A stretch of 39,258 bases of DNA from Erysipelotrichaceae bacterium. Lineage in GTDB: Bacteria > Bacillota_I > Bacilli_A > Erysipelotrichales > Erysipelotrichaceae. A program made the translations under genes and the position numbers. The notes under the pieces were generated by a model that worked only from the letters and a program-made list of their open reading frames with translations, was not told the DNA's origin and made no database searches. Within the stretch, counting starts at the first letter, position 1, and each line of letters begins with the position of its first letter. The stretch spans positions 1 to 39,258 of the forward strand of contig JAFOLW010000052.1 of assembly GCA_017419165.1 (NCBI GenBank). Direction: 5' to 3'. Below are positions 7,294-14,586 of this stretch, in pieces.

Positions 7294-8409
7294 TTAGGAG
7301 AGCTTTTCTTTCAGTCCTGTCACTTCTTCCTCACTCAGACCGATCCTTTCAAGATACGCTTGTGCACAAGTCCTCAGATCTTCCGTAAATAGATCTTCGC
7401 TTGCCAGCGCTCTTTCCAGATCCTTCAGCAAGGTCCTCTTGAGGATGCGGTCATAGACATATGTACCGAGCTTGACGCCGTAATAGTTTTCATAGGTCTT
7501 CATGTAGTCCGCACTCACTTCTTCGATCGAAGCACCTTGCAGGCACTCCAACACTGCACAGACGAATCCCGTACGGTCCTTGCCTTCCGTGCAATGGATC
7601 AGATACGGTCCCTCATGTCCGATCAGGAAACGCAGCCCTGCGGCCAGACCTTCTTCGAATTCCGCCGTCGAATAAAACGTCGAAAGATCCAGAAGGATGA
7701 GGTCACAGCCTGCAGCATATCTCTTATCCGCATCTTCATGCAGGGAATAGATATAAGGATGGTCCGCCAGATCGATGACCGTCATTACATGGGCTCTCTC
7801 TGCCGCCTCATCGGCATAGAGGTTCCGCTTGATCTTGGGATCGAAGGGCGAAGAAGAGCGGTACAGCACGCCTTCCTTCATTCCGGAAGTCTGCACCATC
7901 CGGAAGTTTGCATACTTTTCATCGCTCAATCCCGCATAGTCTTCCCGCACATTGGTCCGCCGATAGACGGCTTCGTCTCTGGGATAGGCTTGCGCGTGGG
8001 CTTGTTTCTGTTTCAGATCGATGAGGATAAAGTCCGTCTCAGCGGCCGTTTCCTTAAGATACAGTGTGACGGCATCTTTGTTTCGCTCTCCCTTCGCAAA
8101 AAGACAGAACGGCTTTTCCGCTTCTTCCGTTTCCAGAATGATCGGCATGACAAGTGTCTTGTCACCGATCCTCACCTCGATCTGATCGCCCGTATGATAG
8201 CCATGATGATTCATCCTCTGCGGTGATGTGTTCAGGATAACGATCCCGTCTTCGAAAGAGCGGACATCGACGCTCAGAACATCGTGCTCTTCACTGACGC
8301 TGACGGGACGTTCGACGAGCGTCTCTTGCACCGGTGAACTGCAGTCATTCAAAAAGAACAACGATGCGCTCAGACACAGGACTAATGATACATAAAGGAA
8401 GGTCTTCAT
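7294..8409 (-). CDS. Exported tyrosine/lipid phosphatase (Y_phosphatase3-like)
   Basis: A protein of 371 residues with an N-terminal hydrophobic signal segment (about 3-22) and a tyrosine-phosphatase signature HCTEGKDRTG carrying the nucleophile Cys273 and Arg279. The HCxxGKDRTG form is typical of the PtpB-like Y_phosphatase3 family that acts on phosphotyrosine or phosphoinositides. An N-terminal beta-rich domain (about 40-110) precedes it. The signal segment ends in LNDC, a poor lipobox, so it is either anchored or cleaved. An in-frame TTG lies 6 bases before the ATG, but the ATG is preferred. No ribosome site is visible. Probably acts outside the membrane. Confidence 0.8.
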   Translation of the reverse strand: MKTFLYVSLVLCLSASLFFLNDCSSPVQETLVERPVSVSEEHDVLSVDVRSFEDGIVILNTSPQRMNHHGYHTGDQIEVRIGDKTLVMPIILETEEAEKPFCLFAKGERNKDAVTLYLKETAAETDFILIDLKQKQAHAQAYPRDEAVYRRTNVREDYAGLSDEKYANFRMVQTSGMKEGVLYRSSSPFDPKIKRNLYADEAAERAHVMTVIDLADHPYIYSLHEDADKRYAAGCDLILLDLSTFYSTAEFEEGLAAGLRFLIGHEGPYLIHCTEGKDRTGFVCAVLECLQGASIEEVSADYMKTYENYYGVKLGTYVYDRILKRTLLKDLERALASEDLFTEDLRTCAQAYLERIGLSEEEVTGLKEKLS

Positions 8410-8419
8410 CTTCAACTAC

Positions 8420-8446
8420 ATCATATCGCAAACGGCACGATGTCAT
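8420..8446 (-). promoter_or_regulatory. Candidate promoter of phosphatase gene
   Basis: On the minus strand ATGACA, a 15-base gap and TATGAT lie just upstream of the phosphatase ATG. The expected start of transcription is only about 4 bases before the ATG, in line with the absence of a ribosome site. The short spacer lowers confidence. Confidence 0.35.
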
Positions 8447-8535
8447 ACAGCCTCACGATTTTTGTCCTTTCTCTCACGCAAAGATCCGCCGCTCATGAGA
8501 TAATGAAACTGCATAAAAGATAAGGAGGATCTGTA

Positions 8536-9651
8536 ATGTCGATCGATCTAAGCAAGATGCCGAAACTCGGATTCGGCCTGATGCGTCTTCCGGAAAAAGA
8601 CGGTGTCATCGACCATGAACAGGTATGTCAGATGGTCGATCTGTATATGAATGCCGGACTGACCTATTTCGATACCGCCTATGTCTACCATCACGGTCTT
8701 TCGGAAACGGAAGTCAAGGAAGCCATCGTCAAACGCTACCCGCGTGAAAGCTTTACTGTCGCCACCAAGCTTCCGGAATGGGAGATCAAGTGTGAAGAGG
8801 ACAAGGAACGCATCTTCAATGAACAGCTCGAAAGGACCGGTGCCGGTTACTTCGATTTCTATCTGATGCATGCGGTAGATGACCAAAACTTCGCCAACTA
8901 CGAAAAATACGACTGCTTCAATTTCGGTTTCGAGAAAAAGAAACAGGGTCTGATCAAACACCTGGGCTTCTCGTTCCACGGGACACCGGAGATGCTGGTG
9001 AAGATCCTGGACAAGTACCCTGACGTCGAATTCGTGCAGATACAGCTCAACTATCTCGACTGGGATTCCGAAAAAGTCTGTTCCGGAAAACTCTATGAGA
9101 TCCTGTCCGGACGCCATATCCCGATCGTCGTTATGGAACCGGTCAAAGGCGGCTACCTCGCTTCCCTGAGGGAAGACCTCGAAAACAAGTTCAAAGCCGT
9201 CGATCCGGATAATTCCATCGCTTCCTGGGCATTACGCTATGTGGGCTCTTTGCCCGGGGTCATGACGCTTCTTTCCGGTATGTCGCTGCTCAGTCAGATG
9301 GAAGACAACGTGAAGACCTTCACGGATTTCCGGCCGCTGAACGAAGAAGAAAGAAAGACGATACAGGATGTCGTCGACACGATGAAAAAGACGCCGCAGA
9401 TCGGCTGCACCGGCTGCAGCTACTGCACGGACGGCTGCCCGATGAACGTCGGTATCCCGAACATCTTCAAGATCATCAACACCGTCAACATGTACGGAAG
9501 ATCGGAAAAGAGCGACAAGATGTATGCGCAGATGCTGGAGAAGAAATCCGGACCGGCCGACTGCATCCAGTGCGGACAGTGCGAATCCGTCTGTCCTCAG
9601 CATCTTCCGATCATCGAACTGCTGCAGGATGCCGCCAAGACGCTCGGATAG
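8536..9651 (+). CDS. Aldo/keto reductase with C-terminal 4Fe-4S domain
   Basis: A 371-residue oxidoreductase. Residues about 8-290 form an aldo/keto reductase barrel with the DTAYVYHHG segment (catalytic Asp and Tyr) and ATKLP (catalytic Lys). The C-terminal part carries two ferredoxin-like cysteine groups, CTGCSYCTDGCP and CIQCGQCESVCP, each with the Cys spacing for a 4Fe-4S cluster. This architecture is common in anaerobic Bacillota. The substrate is unknown; electrons could pass between NAD(P)H or ferredoxin and a carbonyl compound. AAGGAGG precedes the ATG and a strong terminator follows, so it is a single-gene unit. Confidence 0.9.
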   Translation: MSIDLSKMPKLGFGLMRLPEKDGVIDHEQVCQMVDLYMNAGLTYFDTAYVYHHGLSETEVKEAIVKRYPRESFTVATKLPEWEIKCEEDKERIFNEQLERTGAGYFDFYLMHAVDDQNFANYEKYDCFNFGFEKKKQGLIKHLGFSFHGTPEMLVKILDKYPDVEFVQIQLNYLDWDSEKVCSGKLYEILSGRHIPIVVMEPVKGGYLASLREDLENKFKAVDPDNSIASWALRYVGSLPGVMTLLSGMSLLSQMEDNVKTFTDFRPLNEEERKTIQDVVDTMKKTPQIGCTGCSYCTDGCPMNVGIPNIFKIINTVNMYGRSEKSDKMYAQMLEKKSGPADCIQCGQCESVCPQHLPIIELLQDAAKTLG

Positions 9652-9668
9652 TTCAGAATGCCTATGTT

Positions 9669-9701
9669 AAAAGATCAGCTGCAAGCTGATCTTTTATTTT
9701 T
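9669..9701. terminator. Bidirectional terminator
   Basis: A perfect 12-bp stem AAAAGATCAGCT / AGCTGATCTTTT with loop GCA has T runs on both strands. It separates the aldo/keto reductase gene from the convergent malic enzyme gene. Confidence 0.9.
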
Positions 9702-9710
9702 GTTTCATTA

Positions 9711-10883
9711 TCAGATCCTGACGACGCCGCTGTCTCTGGCGGCCTGCGCCACGGCCTTGGCGACCGCTTTGCCGACCCGCGGATCGAAGGCCTTCGGAAG
9801 GATGTATTCCTCATTGAGTTCTTCCTCGCTGACCAGATCCGACAGGGCTTTGGCTGCCGCCATCTTCATCTGTTCGTTGATGTCGGATGCCCGCACATCG
9901 AAAGTCCCGCGGAAGACACCGGGGAATGCCAGGACGTTGTTGACCTGATTGGGATAGTCGCTCCGTCCGGTCGCGATGATCCTCGCCCCGCCTTCTTTGG
10001 CCTCTTCCGGAGAGATCTCCGGCATCGGGTTGGCACACGCAAAGACGATGGCGTCCTTGTTCATGGTCCGGACCATGTCCGCATTGAGCGTATTGGGTGC
10101 CGAGACACCGATGAAGATGTCCGCCCCCGCGATCACGTCTTTCAGGCTGCCCTTCTCCTTATTGGGATTGGTGCACTTCGCCATCTCTTCCTTGATCCAG
10201 TTGAGCCCGTCTCTTCCTTCATAGATCGCCCCTTTGCGGTCGGTCATGACGATGTTTCTGAAACCCGCCGACAGTAAGAGCTTCACGATCGAGATCGCGG
10301 CTGCGCCGGCGCCGGAAGTCACGACTTTGACTTCTTCTTTTTTCTTTTTGACGATCTTCAAGGCGTTGGTCAGTCCGGCCAGCGTGATGATGGCCGTGCC
10401 GTGCTGGTCGTCGTGGAAGATCGGGATGTCGCATTTTTCCTTCAGCTTGCGTTCGATCTCGAAGCAGCGCGGTGATGCGATATCTTCCAGGTTGATGCCG
10501 CCGAAGGATCCCGAGATCAGGTAGACGGTATTGACGATCTCATCGACGTCTTTCGACTTGATGCAGATGGGGAAGGCATCGACGCCGCCGAAAGATTTAA
10601 ACAGGACACACTTGCCTTCCATGACTGGCATGCCCGCCTCCGGACCGATGTCGCCCAGTCCCAGTACCGCGGTGCCATCCGTGATGACCGCACACAGGTT
10701 GTGTCTTCTGGTCAGTTCATAACTCTGATCGATGTCTTTTTCGATCTCCAGACACGCCTGCGCCACGCCGGGCGTATAGGCCATCGTCAATGCTTCCTTG
10801 GTATCGACCGGGACCCGGGAAACGACTTCGATCTTTCCCTTCCATTCCTTGTGTTTTTGAAGGGACTTCTCCATGACATCCAT
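9711..10883 (-). CDS. NAD(P)-dependent malic enzyme
   Basis: A 390-residue malic enzyme of the short bacterial type: malate is oxidatively decarboxylated to pyruvate. Visible motifs include AYTPGVAQ near residue 35, VITDGTAVLGLGDIGPEAG (about 63-81), the catalytic region FPICIKSKD, FHDDQHGTA (about 135-143), a Rossmann segment TSGAGAAA, and ACANPMPEI. The start at 10883 has GAGGAGG 6 bases upstream. Only one base separates it from the stop of the dehydrogenase gene, so the two are translationally coupled. Together with that enzyme it suggests use of malate or a related 2-hydroxyacid. Confidence 0.93.
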   Translation of the reverse strand: MDVMEKSLQKHKEWKGKIEVVSRVPVDTKEALTMAYTPGVAQACLEIEKDIDQSYELTRRHNLCAVITDGTAVLGLGDIGPEAGMPVMEGKCVLFKSFGGVDAFPICIKSKDVDEIVNTVYLISGSFGGINLEDIASPRCFEIERKLKEKCDIPIFHDDQHGTAIITLAGLTNALKIVKKKKEEVKVVTSGAGAAAISIVKLLLSAGFRNIVMTDRKGAIYEGRDGLNWIKEEMAKCTNPNKEKGSLKDVIAGADIFIGVSAPNTLNADMVRTMNKDAIVFACANPMPEISPEEAKEGGARIIATGRSDYPNQVNNVLAFPGVFRGTFDVRASDINEQMKMAAAKALSDLVSEEELNEEYILPKAFDPRVGKAVAKAVAQAARDSGVVRI

Positions 10884-10884
10884 A

Positions 10885-12000
10885 TCAGGCCTCCTCAAAC
10901 GGGAACTTGTACGGCAGCTTGTGCTCATCGCGCAGAGCGATCAGTTCCTTCTGCACGGCGGCATTGACCGGAACGCCTTTGTCTTTTCTTTCCAGCCAGA
11001 CCAGATGTTCCTTTTCACCGGCCGTATAGATGCGCTCATAGCCCGGTGCCTTCGCCGAAGCCCGCAGCTGCCGGCAGATCTCTCCGGCCGTCTTCCGGAA
11101 GGTCTCGAGCCCCATGAAGGCTTCCGGATCCATCACGAAGAAGAAGTGTCCGAGATGATACATCTGCGGCTTGCCTTCCTTCGAGACACCGCTTAGCGCC
11201 TTCATGAACTCGCCGCCGGCCAGAGCGGAAGAAAGGATCTCGACGATCGTCGCATAGCCGTAGCCTTTGTAACCGCACATCTCATCGCCCGGTCCTCCGC
11301 CCAAAGGCGCCAGGGCGGCCGTGCCTTCGCTCAGCATCTTCAGGATCGCCGCGGAATCGGTGACCGTCTTGCCGTCATGGGTAACGACCATGCCGGCCGG
11401 GGTCTCCTTGCCCGATCTGGCGTAGTATTCGATCTTACCCCGCTGCACGATCGATGTCGCGCAGTCCAGGCAGAACGGGAAGTCTTCATCGGTCGGCAAA
11501 GAGACCGTCAGAGGGTTGGTCCCCAGCATGTTTTCCACGCCGAAGGTCGGTGCGATCGAAGGTCTGGCGTTGGTTCCGGTGATCCCGATCAGTCCTTCCT
11601 TGGCCGCCATGTCCGTCCAGTAACCGGCGATGCCGTAGTGCGTCGAATTGCGGATCGCTCCGCCGGCCATGCCGTATTCTTTTGCCTTCTTTATGAGCTT
11701 CTCCATCATCGCATGCGCCGCCACCATGCCCATACCGTCATGGGCATCCATGACGACCGTGGTCGCCGTCTCTTTGACGGTCTCAAGATCCGTGTGCGGC
11801 AGCAGGGTGCCCTTGACGATACGGTCGATGTAGATCGGTTTGAAGCGGTTGCAGCCATGAGACTCGATGCCCCGGCGGTCCGATTCCAGCAAGACATCGG
11901 CGCAGATCGCCGCATCCTCTTGCGAAACGCCGTAAGCCTTGAAGACATCGATCATAAAATCATTCATCAATTTCCAGTCGACATAAGGTCTTGTTTCCAT
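10885..12000 (-). CDS. Malate/L-lactate dehydrogenase (Ldh2) family protein
   Basis: A 371-residue NAD(P)-dependent 2-hydroxyacid dehydrogenase of the Ldh_2 / YlbC-ComC-AllD family, which is unrelated to classical malate dehydrogenase. Family features are SDRRGIESHGCNRF (about 41-54), a NSTHYGIAGYW segment with the catalytic His (about 118-128), NARPSIAPTFG, and GYKGYGYATIVEILSSALAG in the C-terminal half. Members act on malate, L-lactate, sulfolactate or ureidoglycolate; coupling to malic enzyme makes malate the best guess. AGGAGG lies 6 bases before the ATG. It is the second gene of a three-gene operon. Confidence 0.85.
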   Translation of the reverse strand: METRPYVDWKLMNDFMIDVFKAYGVSQEDAAICADVLLESDRRGIESHGCNRFKPIYIDRIVKGTLLPHTDLETVKETATTVVMDAHDGMGMVAAHAMMEKLIKKAKEYGMAGGAIRNSTHYGIAGYWTDMAAKEGLIGITGTNARPSIAPTFGVENMLGTNPLTVSLPTDEDFPFCLDCATSIVQRGKIEYYARSGKETPAGMVVTHDGKTVTDSAAILKMLSEGTAALAPLGGGPGDEMCGYKGYGYATIVEILSSALAGGEFMKALSGVSKEGKPQMYHLGHFFFVMDPEAFMGLETFRKTAGEICRQLRASAKAPGYERIYTAGEKEHLVWLERKDKGVPVNAAVQKELIALRDEHKLPYKFPFEEA

Positions 12001-12014
12001 GAGTTCCTCCTAAA

Positions 12015-12650
12015 TCAAATAATGCCTAACGGGATCAGGGTGACCAGTAAGACGGCCACCGCGCCCCAGACGATGCCTAAAAAAGTGATCTGTTCCTTCT
12101 GCTTCCAGTAAGGAACGAAGTTGCAGGCAAGAAAAAACGGAATGTAAGTCGTCACGAAGACCGGCAGCACGCCCCACCACTTATAGACCCAGATGAAGGA
12201 GTGGTTCTGTGTGCCCGCCAGGAACGATTCAAACAAGGCGAACAGCAGCGCCATCGACAAGGCGCCGACGATCTTTCTTTTCCGGTCCGGTTTTTTCGGC
12301 AGCATCTTGTAAGAGATGATGCCCGCCAGCGAGAACATCATCGACAGCTCCCAGCACACCCCGATCAAAAGGATGAAGGTCGTGGATGCGTTGGACACTG
12401 CCCATAACGGATAACCGGCAAAATGGGCAATGACCGCATTGCCGATCTCATAGAGCCAATGTACGCCATACAAGGAAAAACCGGCGACGATCGCTTTGAA
12501 GTCCTTGTTTTTGTATTCGCTCCAGTACACATAAAAAACGACCGACAGTATGAAGATGAACGTCCAGTTGAAATTTGCGGTACTCCTCACAAGGATCGCA
12601 TCGACCAGATCCATTGCCTCCTTAGAACCGTCTCCCCAGAAGACAAACAT
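12015..12650 (-). CDS. Six-TM membrane protein of unknown function
   Basis: A 211-residue integral membrane protein that I do not recognise. Six hydrophobic segments lie at about 27-44, 53-77, 88-113, 126-145, 158-181 and 188-210, with a Lys/Arg-rich cytoplasmic loop at 115-127, which suggests positive-inside orientation. Aromatic residues are common in the segments. It is the first gene of an operon with the Ldh2-type dehydrogenase (14 bases downstream) and malic enzyme, so a role in uptake or sensing of a malate-like acid is a fair inference, no more. AGAGGTGAT precedes the ATG. Confidence 0.75.
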   Translation of the reverse strand: MFVFWGDGSKEAMDLVDAILVRSTANFNWTFIFILSVVFYVYWSEYKNKDFKAIVAGFSLYGVHWLYEIGNAVIAHFAGYPLWAVSNASTTFILLIGVCWELSMMFSLAGIISYKMLPKKPDRKRKIVGALSMALLFALFESFLAGTQNHSFIWVYKWWGVLPVFVTTYIPFFLACNFVPYWKQKEQITFLGIVWGAVAVLLVTLIPLGII

Positions 12651-12775
12651 AGTATGATCACCTCTCTTTTATATTGTTGATTTCATTATGACACAGGCTT
12701 TCAAAACAGAAAATATCCTGTCGCACGAAGAGGACGGATTGTATCTCCTTTCAAAAAAGATCCTTTTTCATCCGA

Positions 12776-12800
12776 ACAAAAAAAAGGGACATTGCCCCTT
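12776..12800 (-). terminator. Terminator after GH25 gene
   Basis: Minus strand AAGGGGC-AAT-GTCCCTT (one G-T pair) is followed by eight or more T. Confidence 0.75.
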
Positions 12801-14215
12801 CATTCTTCAAACAGGATATCCAGATCGACAGCCCCGTCAATGCCGTCGATCCTTCCCCAGGCACAGGTCTGCCACATTGCGTAATCCCCTTTGTAGCTCG
12901 ACCAGTCGGTGTAGTGTGCCAGCCAGATCTTGCGCTCGTCGGTACGCTTCCAGATGTTTTCCAGATAGTATTTGCTGCCGTAAAGCATCGCCTCATAACC
13001 GAGCTTTTCCGCTTCTTCCGCAAAGACCGTATAGAAACGGTCGAGATCCTTGAAACTGATGCCGTAGTCCTGAAAATCCGGAAAGTTCTCGAAGTCGAAC
13101 ACGATCGGTAGTTCCAGATGGGCATCGCCGAGCTCCGCAACGATCTGCCTCAGGACATCTTTGACTTCCGCTTCGCTCTTATCGTTGGAATAATAATAGA
13201 CGCCTGCCGGGATGCCGACACGGTTGGCCCCGGCCAGATTCTCTTTGAAACTGTCATCGAGATATAAGATCCCGTTGCGCGAGAAGCCGATGCGGATCAT
13301 GATGAACTGACAGCCCGCCTTCTTCAGGGCATCGAAATCGATGTCGCCCTGCCACTCGGAGACATCGATGCCGAAGCTTCGTCCTTCCTTTTTGTAATCC
13401 TTGACGAAATCGGCGAATGCGACCGGTTCTTCTTCCTCATCGTCATCGTAGCTGATCTTGTTGACGACCTTGATGGTCAGATCCCACTTCGTCTCGTTGC
13501 CCGAAGCATCCCGCAGCGTCGCCTGCAGCGGATAATCCCCGACTCTGGCCGTGTTGACCTTGCCGTCGATCTCCAAGATCGGATCGCGATCCGCGTTGTC
13601 GCCGTAGCCGATGTAATTATAGATATTGAACTGCGAACCTTTTTTGATCACCGCTCCGTCCCCGTACGCAAAGACGAACGGTGCCTCATCATCGTCGACG
13701 ATCAATTCGTAGGAATCCTTTGACGCATTGCCATATTCGTCTTTGGCGATGACATCCACTTTATAATTCCCCGGATAACAGACATCGAGATCAGTCGCAA
13801 ATTCGATGTCTCCCTCGTTGAAACTGACATTCTGCAAGACCTCTTGCCTTCCGTAAGGAAGATCGGCCTTGATATGTACGGTCTTCTCTTTGATCCTGAG
13901 CTCCGGCGGTGTGGTATCGACGACTTCATACTGCAAGATCACGTCCTTGGAAAAGAAGAGACGCTTGACGGTATAAGTGAATTCAAAACGTCCGACCTCA
14001 TCGGTCTTCAGATATTCCTGCTGAGGCGTGACCTCGCCCCCGGCCTTGGCGATCAGATCGGCCGCTTTATAAGTCTCACCCTTCTCTAAGATCGGCTTTT
14101 CTTTTTCAAAGCTGACATAAGGCATCAGAAAAGCCAGCAGCACAGCTGCCGCGATCAAAAGCAACAGGATGAAGCGTTTCATCCTCTTTCCCGGTCTCGC
14201 CTTATCCTTGTTCAC
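12800..14215 (-). CDS. Membrane-anchored GH25 muramidase with Ig-like domains
   Basis: A 471-residue protein. A basic N-terminus and one membrane segment (about 13-34) are followed by bacterial Ig-like modules (about 35-255, with VVDTTPPELRI and VIAKDEYGNAS motifs typical of DUF5011-like surface repeats), an acidic stretch DDDEEEE, and a GH25 lysozyme domain (about 280-471). The domain shows GIDVSEWQG (282-290), the DxE catalytic pair Asp374/Glu376 in VFDFEN, and the closing MWQTCAWG. It should cut peptidoglycan glycan strands outside the cell. The start is GTG, two bases after the upstream stop; an internal ATG (residue 12) is an alternative. Confidence 0.87.
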   Translation of the reverse strand: MNKDKARPGKRMKRFILLLLIAAAVLLAFLMPYVSFEKEKPILEKGETYKAADLIAKAGGEVTPQQEYLKTDEVGRFEFTYTVKRLFFSKDVILQYEVVDTTPPELRIKEKTVHIKADLPYGRQEVLQNVSFNEGDIEFATDLDVCYPGNYKVDVIAKDEYGNASKDSYELIVDDDEAPFVFAYGDGAVIKKGSQFNIYNYIGYGDNADRDPILEIDGKVNTARVGDYPLQATLRDASGNETKWDLTIKVVNKISYDDDEEEEPVAFADFVKDYKKEGRSFGIDVSEWQGDIDFDALKKAGCQFIMIRIGFSRNGILYLDDSFKENLAGANRVGIPAGVYYYSNDKSEAEVKDVLRQIVAELGDAHLELPIVFDFENFPDFQDYGISFKDLDRFYTVFAEEAEKLGYEAMLYGSKYYLENIWKRTDERKIWLAHYTDWSSYKGDYAMWQTCAWGRIDGIDGAVDLDILFEE

Positions 14216-14217
14216 TC

Positions 14218-14496
14218 TTATGCGTTCCAGATCTCCCTGATGTAATCCTGTAAGATCTTCTTGTCCTGTTCCACATCGCTCCTGTCCTTAGTGTCGACGC
14301 GGATGCTGTTGAGGATGCTGTCGGTATCGGCAAGCACATCTTCGATCTTCGCTCTTCCTTCTTCATTGCGGCTGTAGAAATTCTTATATGCCAGGACCGA
14401 CATCTTGACGATCATCTGCCAGTTATCTTTTAATTTGCCGCCGCTGACGGCTTCCACGATCTCATCGGGAAGTTCGAATCTTTTCTTTTCTTCCAT
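14218..14496 (-). CDS. Small protein with double-glycine leader-like N-terminus
   Basis: A 92-residue protein of unknown function. It begins with MEEKKRFELPDEIVEAVSGG, which resembles a bacteriocin-type double-glycine leader (pattern ELxxExLxxVxGG). The remaining 72 residues are charged and mostly helical in appearance, with no cysteine and no membrane segment, so they do not look like a known bacteriocin. AGAGGAAAG precedes the ATG at 14496; an ATG at 14562 exists but lies in the upstream terminator. It is two bases from the muramidase gene, so the two are cotranscribed. The neighbouring ABC exporters have no visible C39 peptidase domain, which weakens a secretion role. Confidence 0.65.
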   Translation of the reverse strand: MEEKKRFELPDEIVEAVSGGKLKDNWQMIVKMSVLAYKNFYSRNEEGRAKIEDVLADTDSILNSIRVDTKDRSDVEQDKKILQDYIREIWNA

Positions 14497-14515
14497 GTTT
14501 CTTTCCTCTTTTCCT

Positions 14516-14544
14516 ATTGTGACAGAAAACGGGTGACCCCGCAA
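14516..14544 (-). promoter_or_regulatory. Candidate promoter for small protein / GH25 operon
   Basis: Minus strand TTGCGG, 17 bases, CACAAT, placed just after the ABC operon terminator and before the small-protein ribosome site. Confidence 0.45.
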
Positions 14545-14556
14545 TTGTTCCGCCGC

Positions 14557-14580
14557 AAACAAAAACTCCCTTGCGGGAGT
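14557..14580 (-). terminator. Terminator of MarR/ABC exporter operon
   Basis: Minus strand ACTCCC-GCAA-GGGAGT followed by TTTTGTTT, 7 bases after the second ABC gene. Confidence 0.87.
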
Positions 14581-14586
14581 CTTGTT

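Noticed and set aside
12651..12799. A small plus-strand gene from about 12688
   Set aside because: It has no ribosome site, runs antisense into the GH25 gene and has no recognisable product; the gap more likely holds the promoter of the membrane-protein operon.
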